Numbered from the stretch's first letter, positions 43,889 through 56,608 are shown. The stretch: 64,000 nt of DNA from Chloranthus sessilifolius (GCA_021018995.1 CM037590.1:101619097-101683096), one strand, 5' to 3'. Numbers and translations: made by a program. The notes: generated by a model from the letters alone, not told the origin.

Positions 43889-44635
43889 GGGCTGCAACTG
43901 AGCCAGGACGAGCCTGAGCTTGGGTCAGCTCTAGCTTGGCTCTACCTTATACGAGCCGAGTTGAAATTTCGTTCTAGGCCCTTCGAGCTTAAAAAATCTG
44001 AGCTCTAGCTCGACTCTATCGAGATCGAGTCGGGCCCATCCGAGCTTCGAGCTAAATAAGTTTTATTACAATTTTTTTTTCTAAAAACAATATCTTCTTT
44101 TTTTAATAGATGAAAGATTTAATAAAATTTATAAATGAAAGCCCTAATATCTTTTAATCCCTTAGGCCTTTTGGATTTAATGGATCGATTTGAGAAAAAA
44201 AGTGCTTAAATTTTTAAAAGTAAAAAGGTATTTAAATTTAATGTGCTAAATATTGATTAAGAGCATAGGTGTTGGTCACAGGTGTTGATTGATTAGTCAA
44301 TTGCCATGCTAGTTGTTGTTCATTGAGATGAGTGAGAACTTTTATGATTGCATAGAGAGAGATTGAGAAAAGGAGAAAGAAAGCGCAAATTACAATAGAG
44401 GATTATAATGATTATATGTTAATTACATATTTATCCATTATAAAGTAACCATGAGAAGAATCTTATTATAAGGGGAAAAAAAGAAACAAAAGAACTTTCA
44501 AATTTATATATAACATATTTTATCATATAAAAGTATTATATACTATTAATAAAGTCGAGCCAGGCCAAGCCGAGCTTTACTAGCCCGGATCTACTTCAAC
44601 CTAGTTTTAAATAAAAAGTTATGCTCTGGCTCTCA
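43889..44635. repeat. Low-complexity GAGCTCGAGC-type repeat, truncated
   Basis: It starts TAGGGCTGCAACTGAGCC, a hAT-MITE-like left end. It is rich in CGAGCT/AGCTCG words at both ends (43900-44060 and 44550-44630), with an AT-rich middle. The expected right end is missing at the border with the next LTR, so it is probably truncated by that insertion. Confidence 0.4.
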
Positions 44636-44844
44636 GTCACGACCCGAAATTCTACCCCATCCCGAGGGCCTTGGATTCCGAGTTATGACCCGCACGCATC
44701 CCAGATATGCTAAGCGGATATACACATAATCAGAGTTCTCGCGCTAACACGGTTCCACAAAATCCGTGAACTCAATAATAAAAGAATGAAATAAATGAGC
44801 AGCCATAAATAATGAATAAATGCGATAAAAATCAATGAAATATC

Positions 44845-45385
44845 TAGGGATGTACATTTTTTGGACTGAACCGACCAAACCGACCAAACTGAATCGAACC
44901 GCTGGGTTTGGTCCGGCTTGGACGGGTACCGGTTTGGGAAAAAGGAAAACCGAAAAGTTTGGTTTGATTTCGGTTCCAAGCCTCCTCAAGCCGAAACCAA
45001 ACTGAACTGAACCGAATGTAGTTTGTAAGTAATTATATATATATATATATAGGCGAGGATTTTGATTAATTTTAAAGGGTATTTAAGTAAAATACATATT
45101 TTTATATAAAACCCTACTCTTGTCTTTAACCTATTCCTAAATCCTAAAGCGGTAAAGTAGAACTTATAGGAAAATCGGTTGACAAGTTGAGAAAATTTTG
45201 ATGTTCAAGTAGAACTTATAGGAAAACTGAAATCGACCGAACCAAACCGAACCGAATTGAATCTGGTTGGTTTGGTTTAAGAGTTAGACGGTTTGGTTTG
45301 GTTTGAAAATTTAAAAACTGATTAGGACCGGTTTGGTTTGTGGTTTTGGTCCAAAACCGACCAAATCGAACCGAATACACCCCTA
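44845..45385. mobile_element. hAT-type MITE, 541 bp
   Basis: The ends are TAGGGATGTA and, inverted, TAGGGGTGTA. The 8-bp sequence GAAATATC flanks it exactly (44837-44844 and 45386-45393), the target size of the hAT superfamily. The interior is made of CCGAACCGAAC / GGTTTGGTTTGG words in inverted order, with an AT-rich centre. It is inserted in the minus-strand LTR. Confidence 0.85.
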
Positions 45386-46336
45386 GAAATATCTAATAAT
45401 CAATGAAGAAATAAAGATCAGACATAAAAGAAAAGTACGCGGCTATAAATAAAGAATAATTGTACGAAACTAATCTCAGTACTGAAACTACTACTATCAA
45501 TAGTCTGCACTAGGATCGAGGTCAGTACCAAGGTGTTGGTACGTGCTTTTTCTAAAATCCTTTCGAATCCCAGAATAAGTGGCCCAATTCGGTCCAAACG
45601 GACTCTGTTTGTGATGAGAAAATATTATAGAATAATAACAAAAAGAAAATATTTAAATGCAAAAAAATAAAAGAAGACAAATTTTAAATAGAGAATACCT
45701 AAGTTGATGCATTCACCAGCTACAGATATTTATAGGCTCTGTAACTCGTCACTGATCACGCTCTGCGGGATGCAGGTTGACTCCTTTACTGAATTTCGGC
45801 CGACCAACTTTAACAGCTATGAGTTACCTAAAGTCTATCTAGTTTTGTTTCCTATTCCTACTGGGACCTATCTAAAGGGGGTTATGGCCTGCTATGCTAA
45901 GGAGGATTGGCCCCGTTCTCGAATACCCTCCATAAGCTCCCTTGGGCAAATCGGTGAGGCTAAGGCTATTTTGGAAATACTGAGAAAGGTTTGAGACCTA
46001 ATTGGCTTTAGAGGCGAATTTCGGCAGGGGTTTCCTAGGGGATGGATCTAAGGCTAAGGGAGCTTGCTCCTTCAGTACTCCTTCGAGAGTCAAGGTTGGT
46101 GGGCCAGTTCCACCAGCTTGACTACCCTGTGTTTTCTAGAGAAGAGTCCACGCTCAGACTGCAACTCAACCCCTTTTTTCAAAAGGAAGAAATCAGAGAG
46201 AACCTCCAATTTTCAAAAGGAATAAGCTTGAGAGAGGAGATTCGTGGAAGAGAATTGGTGAGTTTGGTTGTGGGGTAAGGGTCTATTTATAGGTATATGA
46301 ATAATTCAACGCGTGAGGGAATGTGCACAATTGAGC

Positions 46337-46759
46337 AATTGTGCGCATGGCCTGTTGGGTGTAATTCAATTGCGCGCATGGATCCATGCGTGCAATTCCC
46401 TAGAAGTTGGTCACTGATTGGGAAATGTTCGGCTGAGTGGCTCAGCCGGTGTCCTAGTTTTAATATGCTTGAAACTAATTATGCGCATGGAACCATGCCC
46501 ATAATCCAATTATGCGCATGCAGTCATGCACATAATCGGGGAGTTCGGGCAGTCATAGGAATTTCAATCCTGGTCCAACCTTGGACCAATTACCCACAGC
46601 CAGGGCCACGCGTAATCTAATTAAGCACATATTTAGATGAGCTTAATCTGGGATTTTTGGTCGGTGCACGGAAAGTGTGCCCCAATCCTTTCTGGATTGA
46701 TTTCTCGCATGGAGTCCTGCGTGCAATCTAATTACGATCATGGATCCATGCGCGTAATT
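46337..46759. promoter_or_regulatory. U3 palindrome array, second Ogre-type LTR family
   Basis: Six palindromic units lie at 46337-46366, 46368-46397, 46478-46505, 46509-46536, 46697-46727 and 46730-46759. The best two share the perfect core CATGGATCCATG with GCGC-type flanks and AATT ends; the others are degenerate. The core is unrelated to that of the 20.7-kb element. The location (about 210-640 bp from the LTR start, upstream of its TATA box) is the same. Confidence 0.7.
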
Positions 46760-47446
46760 AGGGAGCTTCCCGGGCCGATTCGGGTCCGAGTCCATGGGTT
46801 GAGATTTCAGCCCAGGATCGACCATACACTATGTAAATAGTATATAGTCCCAACATTTAAGGTTTTGAGGCTTCCAGAGAGGGTTCGTCCATTTTCGAAA
46901 GTCATGGGTAAGGTCAAAGGTTGATTGAATAGGTTTATATACTTCAAGAGGGCAAAAATGGGATGTCTACAGATGCCCCTCTTTGGCGCGTTCTTGTGGA
47001 ACAAGAATGCATCTAAGAAGTAGAAACCCTCCTTTCAAGGTGCCTTCTCGTTTCTCTAGACACCCAAATTTGGCCCAAGGCCCGATTGCAATATACTTTG
47101 AGAAGGGCGCCCCCCTGAGCTTCCGAAAGCATTCCCCCAACCCTTAGGAGTCATCCCAAAACCCTTAGGAGTCATCTTAAAACCCTTAGGAATCATTCCA
47201 AACCCTTAGGAATCAACCCTAACCTTCTCAAACCCATTAGGACCCTTCCCGGGCTAGTTTCAAATCCTCCTGACCAGTAGTTAGAGAGAGTAGTATCAAA
47301 ATTTACAGAAACCTCTGCTGGAGCTGAGTTATAACCATTAGAAAGAGGACTTCCCTAGCTTTCCAACGAGCTAAGAATTGCCTCAATCGAAATTGTATAT
47401 CAAAAGTTACGGCAATTTGAAAATCGGGCAGAATTGCAGGAATATA

Positions 47447-47667
47447 GCCTAGCGCGAGTAATACATCGCCAGGCCAATTTGGGCAGAATTTTGCCTGGCG
47501 CGAGTAATACATGCGGCAGGCAAATTTTGGAAAATTTTGACCTGGCATGTCTAATTCATGCGCCACGCAAAATCTGGTCTTTTTGTGGGCTCCAGGGCGG
47601 GTTCTGAACCTCTGACATCTTCTCAAGCACCATAGCTATGCTTGGCGCGAGTAATACATGTGCCAGG
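47447..47667. promoter_or_regulatory. U3 palindrome array, third Ogre-type LTR
   Basis: Units lie at 47447-47473, 47493-47521, 47541-47567 and 47640-47667. The outer arms CCTGGCGC / GCGCCAGG are as in the 20.7-kb element, but the core reads GAGTAATACATG in place of AACTAATAGTT in three of the four units. Distance from the LTR start (about 390-610 bp) and from the TATA box is conserved. Confidence 0.75.
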
Positions 47668-48405
47668 CTTAGCTGCAGTAACCATGATTTTTTGCTCAAA
47701 ATTCACTTTTGGGATTTGACTTGTTGACCATCTCAATGTTTAGAATGAGTTTCATTAGGACTATTGCACCCCTATTTATCCTATTTGCAACCCTCTAGTC
47801 ATTTGAAACCTCACCCTATCATCTACCATTGAAGACCATTGCCCATTTTTCCAAGACCTTGAGATCCTAGGAAACCTTAGATTAAAAGATTATCTAATTG
47901 CTAAACCTAATTAGCTTTTAAGTACCCTCATAACCTCCCTTTTTCCTATAAATAGAGAGGCACCCCTCCCTTTATAAAGGCTTGAAAAAATTTCCCAAGT
48001 GAGAGAAACCTCTAGTGATCCCTTTCCTCCCTTTTGAGCATTAAAACCTATAAATTCCGGAACTAAGTTCACCCATTTTTATCCCATTTTCCATCATCAA
48101 TCTCCTTGTTTTGATAGGAATTAAGCCTTAGCCTTCTTCTCCTATCCTCTAGCTTCCTAGCCTTAGAGTCTAGAACCCATCTCTCAACCATCAAAGCTTT
48201 CGAAAGCTCATCAAACGCAGCCACGCGAAGATCCACAGCGGTGGTACAAGGGCCCGAGAGCTCCGACTCTCTCCTCTATTCCTCTACCTTCTTTGCTTTT
48301 CCTCTATCTAAGGATTCAAGCTGTTATGCCGTCAAAATTTCAATGTTGGCAGAGAGCTTGATAGGATCGTAGGCTTCGGGCAAGAGGAAGTGCTGCCCAT
48401 TTTCC

Positions 48406-48460
48406 TTTATATATATATATATATAATTATATATATATATATATATATATAAATTATATA
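48406..48460. repeat. Imperfect (AT)n tract
   Basis: AT runs with small interruptions (AATTATAT) inside the third Ogre-type LTR. Confidence 0.85.
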
Positions 48461-48648
48461 CCTCCAAACAGCCATAGTAGAGACTACTTTAAGCGGGTTG
48501 ATTGGGTGCCTAACACCTTCCCGATCGATAACCAAAGCCCCTACCCAAGAGCCTTTGGCGTAGACCAGATCAGAGTCATATTTTTGGCACTTTGGTGCTT
48601 ATAAAAATGATGTAGGTTTCTCGAGACACCAAAAGCTCCGACTGGCGA

Positions 48649-50504
48649 TGTTGAGAACTGGAAAATACCATTTTTCACCCCTTAATCTGGGCCTTGATAG
48701 ACCCTTGAGAGAACTAAATAAGTGTTTTAAGTGTTTGTTTTACAGCTAATAATAAAGGCAGGCTTAACCTTGAAAGTAGCTTAAAAGTGCCAAAAAGATG
48801 ACGACCCATCTTGATCTGGAGGAAGAAGGAGAAAGGACAACCTCACGGGCTGTCAAAATGCCTAAAATAAAGAGGACAAAGGCCTGGTTTCAACCTGGAA
48901 AGAGGTTTAGAGCTATTCGAAAAGAAGAATGCACTACAGAATGCTATTCGTAAAGGTCTCCAATCTTTGCGAAAAGGTCCCCAAGCTTTGCGAAAAGGTC
49001 TCCAATCTTTGCGAATAGATCTCTAGAAGTTACAGTTCTTTTCGAAAAGGTCTCCAATCTTTGCGAAAAGGTCCCCAAGCTCTGCGAAAAGGTCTCCAAT
49101 CTTTGCGAATAGATCTCCAGAAGTCACAGTACCTTGCGAAAAGTTCTCCAAACTGTGCGAAATGATATCCTGAAGATTCTCAGCATCTGTAAGGGCAATT
49201 CAGTAATCTCTGCACGTGCCCCAATGCATTTAAAAGCCCAAGGACATTCCAGAAGATTCTGAGCATGAACCAAAGGCATAATCTACCCCATGTGAGCACC
49301 CAGAGATGAAATAACTTGGCGGGAACTTCTAGAAACACTAACAGACTTTCAAAATGCATAACAGAATTGATGCCTTTTTCACCTGATTGGCTGAACTAGA
49401 TCGAGGAATTCTGATTGGTCAGAACAGATCTGGATCCTCGTGCTCGACCACCATTGGTCAATACAGATCTGAGCACCTCTGATTGGTTGATACACATCTG
49501 AGCTGGACTTAAGGAAAACTATAAATAGACGAACCATTTGCCCAATTTGGGCATCCAGATTTTGAGTTTCATTTATGTTGCCCCATTTCCAATTTAGATA
49601 GCTTGTCTGAAATTCCTGTAATAGCCTAACTTTTATTTGTACTTGAGAGCTGTGAGATACTTTTGTAATTCAAAAGAGAAGTGTATTCAAGACTACAAAT
49701 CCGAGAGTCAAGGCGTGCTCAGAATTGTAATGGTGAATTTGAAAAGGTTGCTGTGAACCGTACGTTCTCAATTGGATTCGTGTTGAGGGTTCCCTGTGAT
49801 CTCCTTATTGCACTAGACTCCTTTAGATTTACTGCTTTTAAGCAATTTCCCTTAATTCATTATTCCTGTGAGAATTTGTGTTTGTAACCTAATCTCTCAC
49901 AGCATTTGTAGTGGTGTTTCTCGTTCTGAATTAAGGGTTCAAATTAAAGACTATTGGATGGTCTGTGGCCATTGAAGTGGACAGACCATAGCCATAAGTT
50001 TAACTCTAATCCTTGAGTTAGATTACTTTCTCTTGCATCTGTGCTGGTAGCCAGATGAAGATTGGATAATATCTCATTTGTTCTACATTTATTCTCATTT
50101 TGCAATCAAGTACTAAATCGAAGTTAGATATTATTTCTCCATTCTTATTAATTTACATCAAATCTCCCCAACTCGGATCTGGATCATTTAGTTTAATCTT
50201 TACTTTTATCATTTAGTTAACGTGACAAATTCAACCTCCCATCTTATGTGCTTTGTAGATAGGATCAGAGGTCGATCGTAGCTCGATCTGAAGGTTTATC
50301 TTAAATTTTAAATCAATTCCACGTGGACGATCTTTTACTCACTTACATTTAAAGCTTGCTACAATTGGCCCCGATCTTGCGGCTAATTCACTTCTATCTC
50401 GTCGATATTTCTTTACTCTTTTTAATATTCTAGATTCATTATAACTTAGCAGTTGTAAACCTGTTTTCAAAACACAAATAAATCAAGCACACTTAGAATG
50501 AACA
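48649..50504 (+). repeat. LTR copy A of the Athila-related element
   Basis: 1856 bp. It contains a short-unit array (48945-49148), a TATA box ACTATAAATAGACG at about 49518-49531, and after it the long shared sequence ending in GAATGAACA. Its right half (from about 49700) shows many small differences from copies B and C at CTG/CAG positions. Confidence 0.85.
48945..49148 (+). repeat. U3 tandem array in LTR A, about 21-bp unit
   Basis: The unit AAAGGTCTCCAATCTTTGCG plus one base alternates with AAAGGTCCCCAAGCTYTGCG and a longer variant containing AATAGATCTCCAGAAGTTAC. About nine units lie upstream of the TATA box. The array recurs in LTR B (53941-54195) and LTR C (58973-59232) with different unit order and deletions. 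Confidence 0.85.
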
Positions 50505-53500
50505 ACAAGTTTTTGGCGCCGCTGCCGGGGAATAGATTTTAAAATTGGTAGACCTAAGTTTTTCAATTTTGTAGATCTGATTTTCATTTTAATTTTTGCT
50601 TTAAAACTGCACGTTGCATTCCAAGTGCTTGATTAAATGTCTCTCAGCTTTGTATAGAAAACTGCGTTTCTATCGCAAAATTTTTTTATTTTTCGAGTTT
50701 TATTCTTTGCCTTCTAGTTATTTGAATAAATCTTTTTGCCACTCTTTTGTCTTTTGTCAAATTTGGGCGTGCTTTGAGTTTTCTTTTTTATTTTGTCAAT
50801 ACTTGAATAAGGTCTCTGCTTTTGGATTTTTGCAGATCTGGGCAACCGTCCAACATGGAGCATCTGGACTAAAGCTGGAAGCGGATCTGCTTGAGTTTGC
50901 ATCCTTCTCCTTTGCATTCATTTTCTATTTTTAAATTCTTGAGAACCAGTTCTGCTTTGTGTTTAATGTTTGTTTTGATTATAATTTCTGCATCTTTTAG
51001 GCATCTTGATTTTTTTTACAAAACCAAATACAAAATAAAAGAAGTGAAAACACAAATAGAAAATCTCCGAGTTGTTTCTCATTATTTTCAGCAAGAGTAA
51101 ATAAGGGCTCTTGTTGAGCCCGGCGATCCAAAACAAGTAAAAAAAATAGAAAATTATAAAAACAAAAAAATATATATATATAGATATCTTCCTGGATAAT
51201 GTTTTTCTCCATTTGCATCCACTTTTCCCATCCGGACTCTTTGAGATCATTTTTCTTTTTTAGGAATCATGTAGGATAGTGAGTAGTGAATCATAGGTGT
51301 TTTGAATATTCAATTGACCCATTTCATTTTCCTTAGATTTCTTCATCATAAATGGGTCTCAAATTGTGTGAACCCTGCTTTTAATATGTGCTCCCATGCT
51401 TCATTATTTTTTTATTCTGCACATCATCGGCAACAAAGGGGGTCATCTTATGAATCTTGCTTTTCACGTATTCACCTGCTAATCATTTTTATAATCACTT
51501 AGATTCATAAGTATCTCGAGCTTTTGGGTTTTTTTTTTTGGGCTTAGGATGTATCATTTGGCATTAGATTTTCTATTTTAGGAATTTTAGTTTCAAATTC
51601 GCTTTTAGATCGCTGATTTTTTTCTTTCAGAGGTTAATGTGTCCTCGTTTTACTGATTTCCGTCATTTTTCTGTGAGTATAGTTAGTTTCTAACTTTGTT
51701 TCCCTATTTTGCATTCACAAATTCTGTTTTTGTATCAACACTTTTCTTTTTCTTTTTTAACTTTGTATTAAGTCCCTTACCTTGCTTTTACTGTTTCTCT
51801 GTTATTAGCATTAGTTTCCTTCCATTTGCTTTGTAGTTCTTTTATTTTTCAGATCATATATTCAGTTTTTAGATTTTATTTTGTAGCAGTTCTAGCTTAG
51901 TTTTGTTATTTTTCTGTTTTATCAGTAATTTCCTATATTTATATAACATTTTTTTTCCCTTTTCCTGCTCATATATTCAGTGTTATTTTCTTTATTTTTC
52001 ACGCCTACTACAAATTTTTACTTAGTTTTCCTTTCTTCTTTATCCTGCGCCTCGTTTTTTCAGTGTCTAGAACATTGAGGACAATGTTCATCTTAGGTTT
52101 GGGGGTATGGCAGGCATGCCAATAAAATAAGTTAATGCTTGATGCAGCTTATGATCAGCAGAATTTTTGAAAATGAAGTAATCTCACACCTGTTTTTTTG
52201 AAAAATGAGGAAGTTAAAACTTCTTAAAATTAATTTCTAGTGTAATTCTAATACTTTCATGAAGTGAATGCCAGAAAATTTCCAAAAGAAAATTGATGTT
52301 TTAGTAAACCTAAAAAGAGAGAAACCAGTGATGATATACCTCAGGAATTTGATAGAAAACCACACCTAGTGAGATTTGGGCCTGAAATGTATTCTTTGGA
52401 GGTATAAATTGGAAATTTTTTCTGCTCTAGGGACTGTTTGAACCTGCTTGTTATCAGTAGAAGTTACACATATCCAAGTTAAAATATCTTGACGGCAATC
52501 ATGATATTAAAGACATGATGTAAGGCCTCCTTTTGGACAGTTTGAACTTCAAAAAGCCCAACCTTTTGAAACTGCCCTTGATACACACCAATTGAGCTTT
52601 ATAAATCTAAAATTTCTTTGAAACCTCATCAACCTCATTTAGCCTAACCCTCACTCTGAGAATTCAGAAGGTAAAGGAAAGAAAGCTGAAGAAAGGTGAG
52701 TTGGGTAACAGTTTGGTAAAAAAAAATTAATTGAAGGCAATGTCAGACGAGAAGAAATGTGGCATTCCAGTCAATGTTGCTTTGAAAAAAAAAAAAAGAA
52801 AAAAAAAGAAAAGGAGAAGGCATTTCATTGGAAGTTTGAAAAAGAAAGAGAAAAAGATGGCCACTTTGGCTCTAAAAATTCAAAGAAGAAGATGAAATTG
52901 TACTGAATTGAAGAAGGTGTGTCTATCACCTCCTTACCTTGTCTCACTTCTCAATCTTCAACCCCATTCTCCCCCTTCATTCTTGCTAAATTTCACCCAC
53001 AACCCACATTACAACCCAAGCTAAAGTCCTTCGATCAATGATGGATTGAGTCACAAATGGAGATAAGGATTTGTATAATCTATGGTGAAAAAGTAGTAAA
53101 TTCAGGCTGAAAAGCAATGCCTATGCTCACCTTATAATCCTATTTGAGGACTGTAATTGCTCTTGAGCTGTGTGAAATAGTGCAACCCTCATATTTTCAT
53201 GGTGAGTGAAAACCATGGTGAGAGTTGAGTTTGAAATCAAATTATTTGGGGTAACATCAAAACTGAATTCTCAAATAGAAGGCAAGCTTTTCATTAATTT
53301 ATCTTGTAAAAACTTTTTGACACCAACTGAGTGAATGGTAAAGGAATTACAGTAGAATTTTAGTTTTGAACTGATGTTTTCTTGAAAATCTTCTTACAAC
53401 TTTGATGCGGTGTGAATAATCTGATTGGATGAAAGTTTGCTTTTAATGCGCATTGATCTTAAGCGATTTATTGGAGAAGTTTGTGGGTACCTTCACTGAA

Positions 53501-53659
53501 AACCTTCAGGAGACTTCACTCCTCCACTAGGGATCACCTAGGGGTTTAAAAGGCTTGTTGCATATGCTAAATGCAACTGTGCTCCCTACATAAATGGCTT
53601 TTCATTCTATTTTTAAATTTTGTCTTTGCTCAGGGACTAGCAAAGCTTAGGTTTGGGGG
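50505..53659 (+). other. Internal region, first copy
   Basis: About 3.15 kb without a recognisable protein. It is T-rich, with exon-less plant-intron-like texture to about 52070. The motif CATTGAGGACAATG followed by TTTGGGGGTATGG (52073-52110) resembles the sequence that precedes the 3' non-coding region in Athila-type elements. A second TTTGGGGGTG just before LTR B is the functional polypurine tract. A poly-A/G stretch lies at 52787-52820. Confidence 0.6.
50514..50531 (+). promoter_or_regulatory. Primer-binding site, first internal copy
   Basis: TGGCGCCGCTGCCGGGGA follows LTR A and matches the tRNA-Asp-type site known from Athila elements. The second copy (55546) has GTTGCC in place of GCTGCC. 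Confidence 0.8.
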
Positions 53660-55536
53660 TGTTGAGAATCTGGAAAATACCATTTTCACCCTTAATCTGG
53701 GCCTTGATAGACCCTTGAGAGAACTAAATAAGTGTTTTAAGTGTTTGTTTCTAACAATAAAGGCGTGCTTAACCTTGAAAGTAGCTTAAAAGTGTCAAAA
53801 GATGATGACCCATCTTGATCGGAGGAAGAAGGAGAAATGACAACCTCCACGAAATGCCTAAAATAAAGAGGACAAAGGCCTGGTTTCAACCTGGAAAGAG
53901 GTTTAGAGCTATTCAAAAAGAAGAATGCACTACAGAATGCTATTCGTAAAGGTCTCCAATCTTTGCGAAAAGGTCCCCAAGCTCTGCGAAAAGGTCTCCA
54001 ATCTTTGCGAATAGATCTCCAAAAGTTACAGTTCTTTTCGAAAAGGTCTCCAATCTTTGCGAAAAGGTCCCCAAGCTCTGCGAAAAGGTCTCCAATCTTT
54101 GCGAATAGATCTCCAGAAGTTATAGTTCTTTTTGAAAAGGTCTCCAATCTTTGCGAATAGATCTCGAGTCCACGATTGTACGAAAAGTTCTCAAAGCGAT
54201 TCTCGGCATCTGTAAGGGCAATTCAAGAATCTCTTCAGCGCCTAATGCATTTAAAAGCCCATGGACATTCTGAAAGATTCTGAGCATGAACCAAAGGCAT
54301 AATCTACCCCACGTGAGCACCCAGAGATGAAATAACTTGGCGGGAACTTCTAGAAACTCTAACAGACTTTCAAAATGCATAACATAATTGATGCCTTTTT
54401 CACCTGATTGGCTGAACCAGATCGAGGGATTCTGATTGCTCAGAGCAGATCTGGATCCTCGTGCTCGACCACCATTGGTCAATACAGATCTGAGCACCTC
54501 TGATTGGTTGATACACATCTGAGCTGGACTTGGGGAAAACTATAAATAGACGAACCATTTTCCCAATTTGGGCATCCAGATTTCGAGTTTCATTTCTGTT
54601 GCCCCATTTCCAATTCAGATAGCTTGTCTGAAATTCCTGTAATAGCCTAACTTTTATTTGTACTTGAGAGCTGTGAGAAACATTTGTAATTCAAAAGAGA
54701 AGTGTATTCAAGACTATAAATCCGAGAGCTGTTTAAGCTGTGCTCTGTAATTGTAATGGTGAATTTGAAAAGGTTGCTGTGAACCGTACGTTCTCAATTG
54801 GATTCGTTTTGAGGGTTCCTTGTGATCTCCTTATTGCACTAGACTCCTTTAGATTTACTGCTTTTAAGCAATTTCCCTTAATTCATTATCCCTGTGAGAA
54901 TTTGTGTTTGTAACCTAATCTCTCACAGCATTTGTAGTGGTGTTTCTCGTTCTGAATTAAGGGTTCAGATTAAAGACTATTGGATGGTCTGTGGCCATTG
55001 AAGTGGACAGACCATAGCCATAAGTTTAACTCTAATCCTTGAGTTAGATTACTTTCTCTTGCATCTGTGCTGGTAGCCAGATGAAGATTGGATAATATCT
55101 CATTTGTTCTACATTTATTCTCATTTTGCAATCAAGTACTAAATCGATGTTAGATATTATTTCTCCATTCTTATTAATTTACATCAAATCTCCATAACTC
55201 GGATCTGGATCATTTAGTTTAATCTTTACTTTTATCATTTAGTTAACGTGACAAATTCAACCTCCCATCTTATGTGCTTTGTAGATAGGATCAGAGGTCA
55301 GATCTGGTAGCTCAGATCTGAAGGTTTATCTTAAATTTTAAATCAATTCCCTGTGGACGATCTTTTACTCACTTACATTTAAAACTTGCTACAATTGGCC
55401 CTGATCTTGCAGGCTAATTCACTTCTATCTGTGCTGATATTTCTTTACTCTTTTTAATATTCTAGATTCATTATAACTTAGCAGTTGCAAACCTGTTTTC
55501 AAAACACAAATAAATCAAGCACACTTAGAATGAACA
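53660..55536 (+). repeat. LTR copy B of the Athila-related element
   Basis: 1877 bp, the central LTR. Its left half differs from A and C mainly by losses at CTG/CAG (for example GATCGGAGG for GATCTGGAGG). Its right half (from about 54700) closely follows C. The TATA box is at about 54539. The short-unit array is at 53941-54195. Confidence 0.85.
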
Positions 55537-56573
55537 ACAAGTTTTTGGCGCCGTTGCCGGGGAATAGATTTTAAAATTGGTAGACCTAAGTTTTTCAATT
55601 TTGTAGATTTGATTTTCATTTTAATTTTTGCTTTAAAACTGCACGTTGCATTCCAAGTGCTTGATTAAATGTCTACTGCAGTTTTGTATAGAAAACCTGT
55701 TTTACTGCAGCAGAATTTTTTTTATTTTTTCGAGTTTTTATTCTTTGCCTTCTAGTTATTTGAATAAATGCTGCTGCCACTCTTTTGTCTTTTTGTCAAA
55801 TTTGGGCAAGAGCTTTGAGTTTTTCTTTTTATTTTGTCAATACTTGAATAAGGTATCTTCTGCTTTTGGATTTTTTGCAGATCTGGGCAAGTCAACATGG
55901 AGCATCTGGACTAAAGTCGGAGCAGATCCGCTTGAGTTTGCATCCTTCTCCTTTGCATTCATTTTCTATTTTTAAATTCTTGAGAACCGAGCTCATTGTG
56001 TTTAATGTTTGTTTTGATTATAATTTCTCTTTTAGGCATCTTGATTTTTTCTTTCTTTTTTTTACAAAACCAAATACAAAATAAAAGAAGTCGAAACCCA
56101 AATAGAAAATCTCAGTTGTTTCTCATTATTTTCAAGTAGTAAATAAGGGCTCTTGTTGAGCCAGTGATCAAAACAAGTAAAAAAAAAAATAGAAAATTAT
56201 AAAAACAAAAATATATATATATATAGATATCTTAGGATGGGTTTTTTCCATTTGCATCCACTTTTCCCATCCTGGACTCTTTGAGATCATTTTTTCTTTT
56301 TAGGAATCATGTAGGATAATGAGTAGTGAATCATAGGCTATTTTGAATATTCAATTGACCCACTGATTTCATTTTCCTTCGAGATTTCTTCATCATAAAT
56401 GGGTCTCAGCTGTGTGTGAACCCTGTTTTTAATATGTGCTCCCATGCTTCATTATTTTTTTTTATTCATACACATCAGCAACAAAGGGGTCAGTCTTATG
56501 AATCTTGCTTTTCACTGTATTCCTGCTAATCATTTTTATAATCACTTAGATTCATAAGTATCTCAGGCTTTTG

Positions 56574-56608
<35 letters not shown>

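Larger units (their letters stand above)
44636..46971 (-). repeat. LTR of a second Ogre-type family, minus strand
   Basis: Read on the minus strand, a polypurine tract CAAAGAGGGGCATC (46985-46972) is followed by TGTAGACATCCC, the start of an LTR at 46971. A TATA box (CCTATAAATAGACC) lies at about 46297-46284. The other end is near AATTTCGGGTCGTGAC (44655-44640). The LTR is about 1.8 kb once the nested MITE is removed. Internal sequence survives only as a stub (46972-47054). U3 holds an array of six palindromes with their own core. Short open frames inside it (45704-46278) are not taken as genes. Confidence 0.6.
47055..48648 (+). repeat. Third Ogre-type LTR, left part
   Basis: It begins TAGACACCCAAATTTGGCCC and follows the LTRs of the 20.7-kb element along its length: the CCCTTAGGAGTCATC repeats (47139-47222), a U3 palindrome array, a TATA box (CCTATAAATAGAG, about 47945), ACAAGGGCCCGAGAGCTCCG and GACACCAAAAGCTCCG. 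It stops at GGCGA (48644-48648), where the Athila-related element is inserted, and resumes at 60597. No partner LTR or internal region is seen, so it may be a solo LTR. The flanks do not give a convincing 5-bp duplication. Confidence 0.75.

Noticed and set aside
45704-46278. Two plus-strand open frames of 96 and 78 codons
   Set aside because: They lie inside an LTR of opposite orientation, near its TATA box, and show no domain. LTR sequence explains them.
53737-54160. Repetitive proteins with KIGDLFAELGDLF or KRSPIFAKRSP patterns
   Set aside because: They are translations of the 21-bp non-coding U3 array upstream of the TATA box in the Athila-related LTR.
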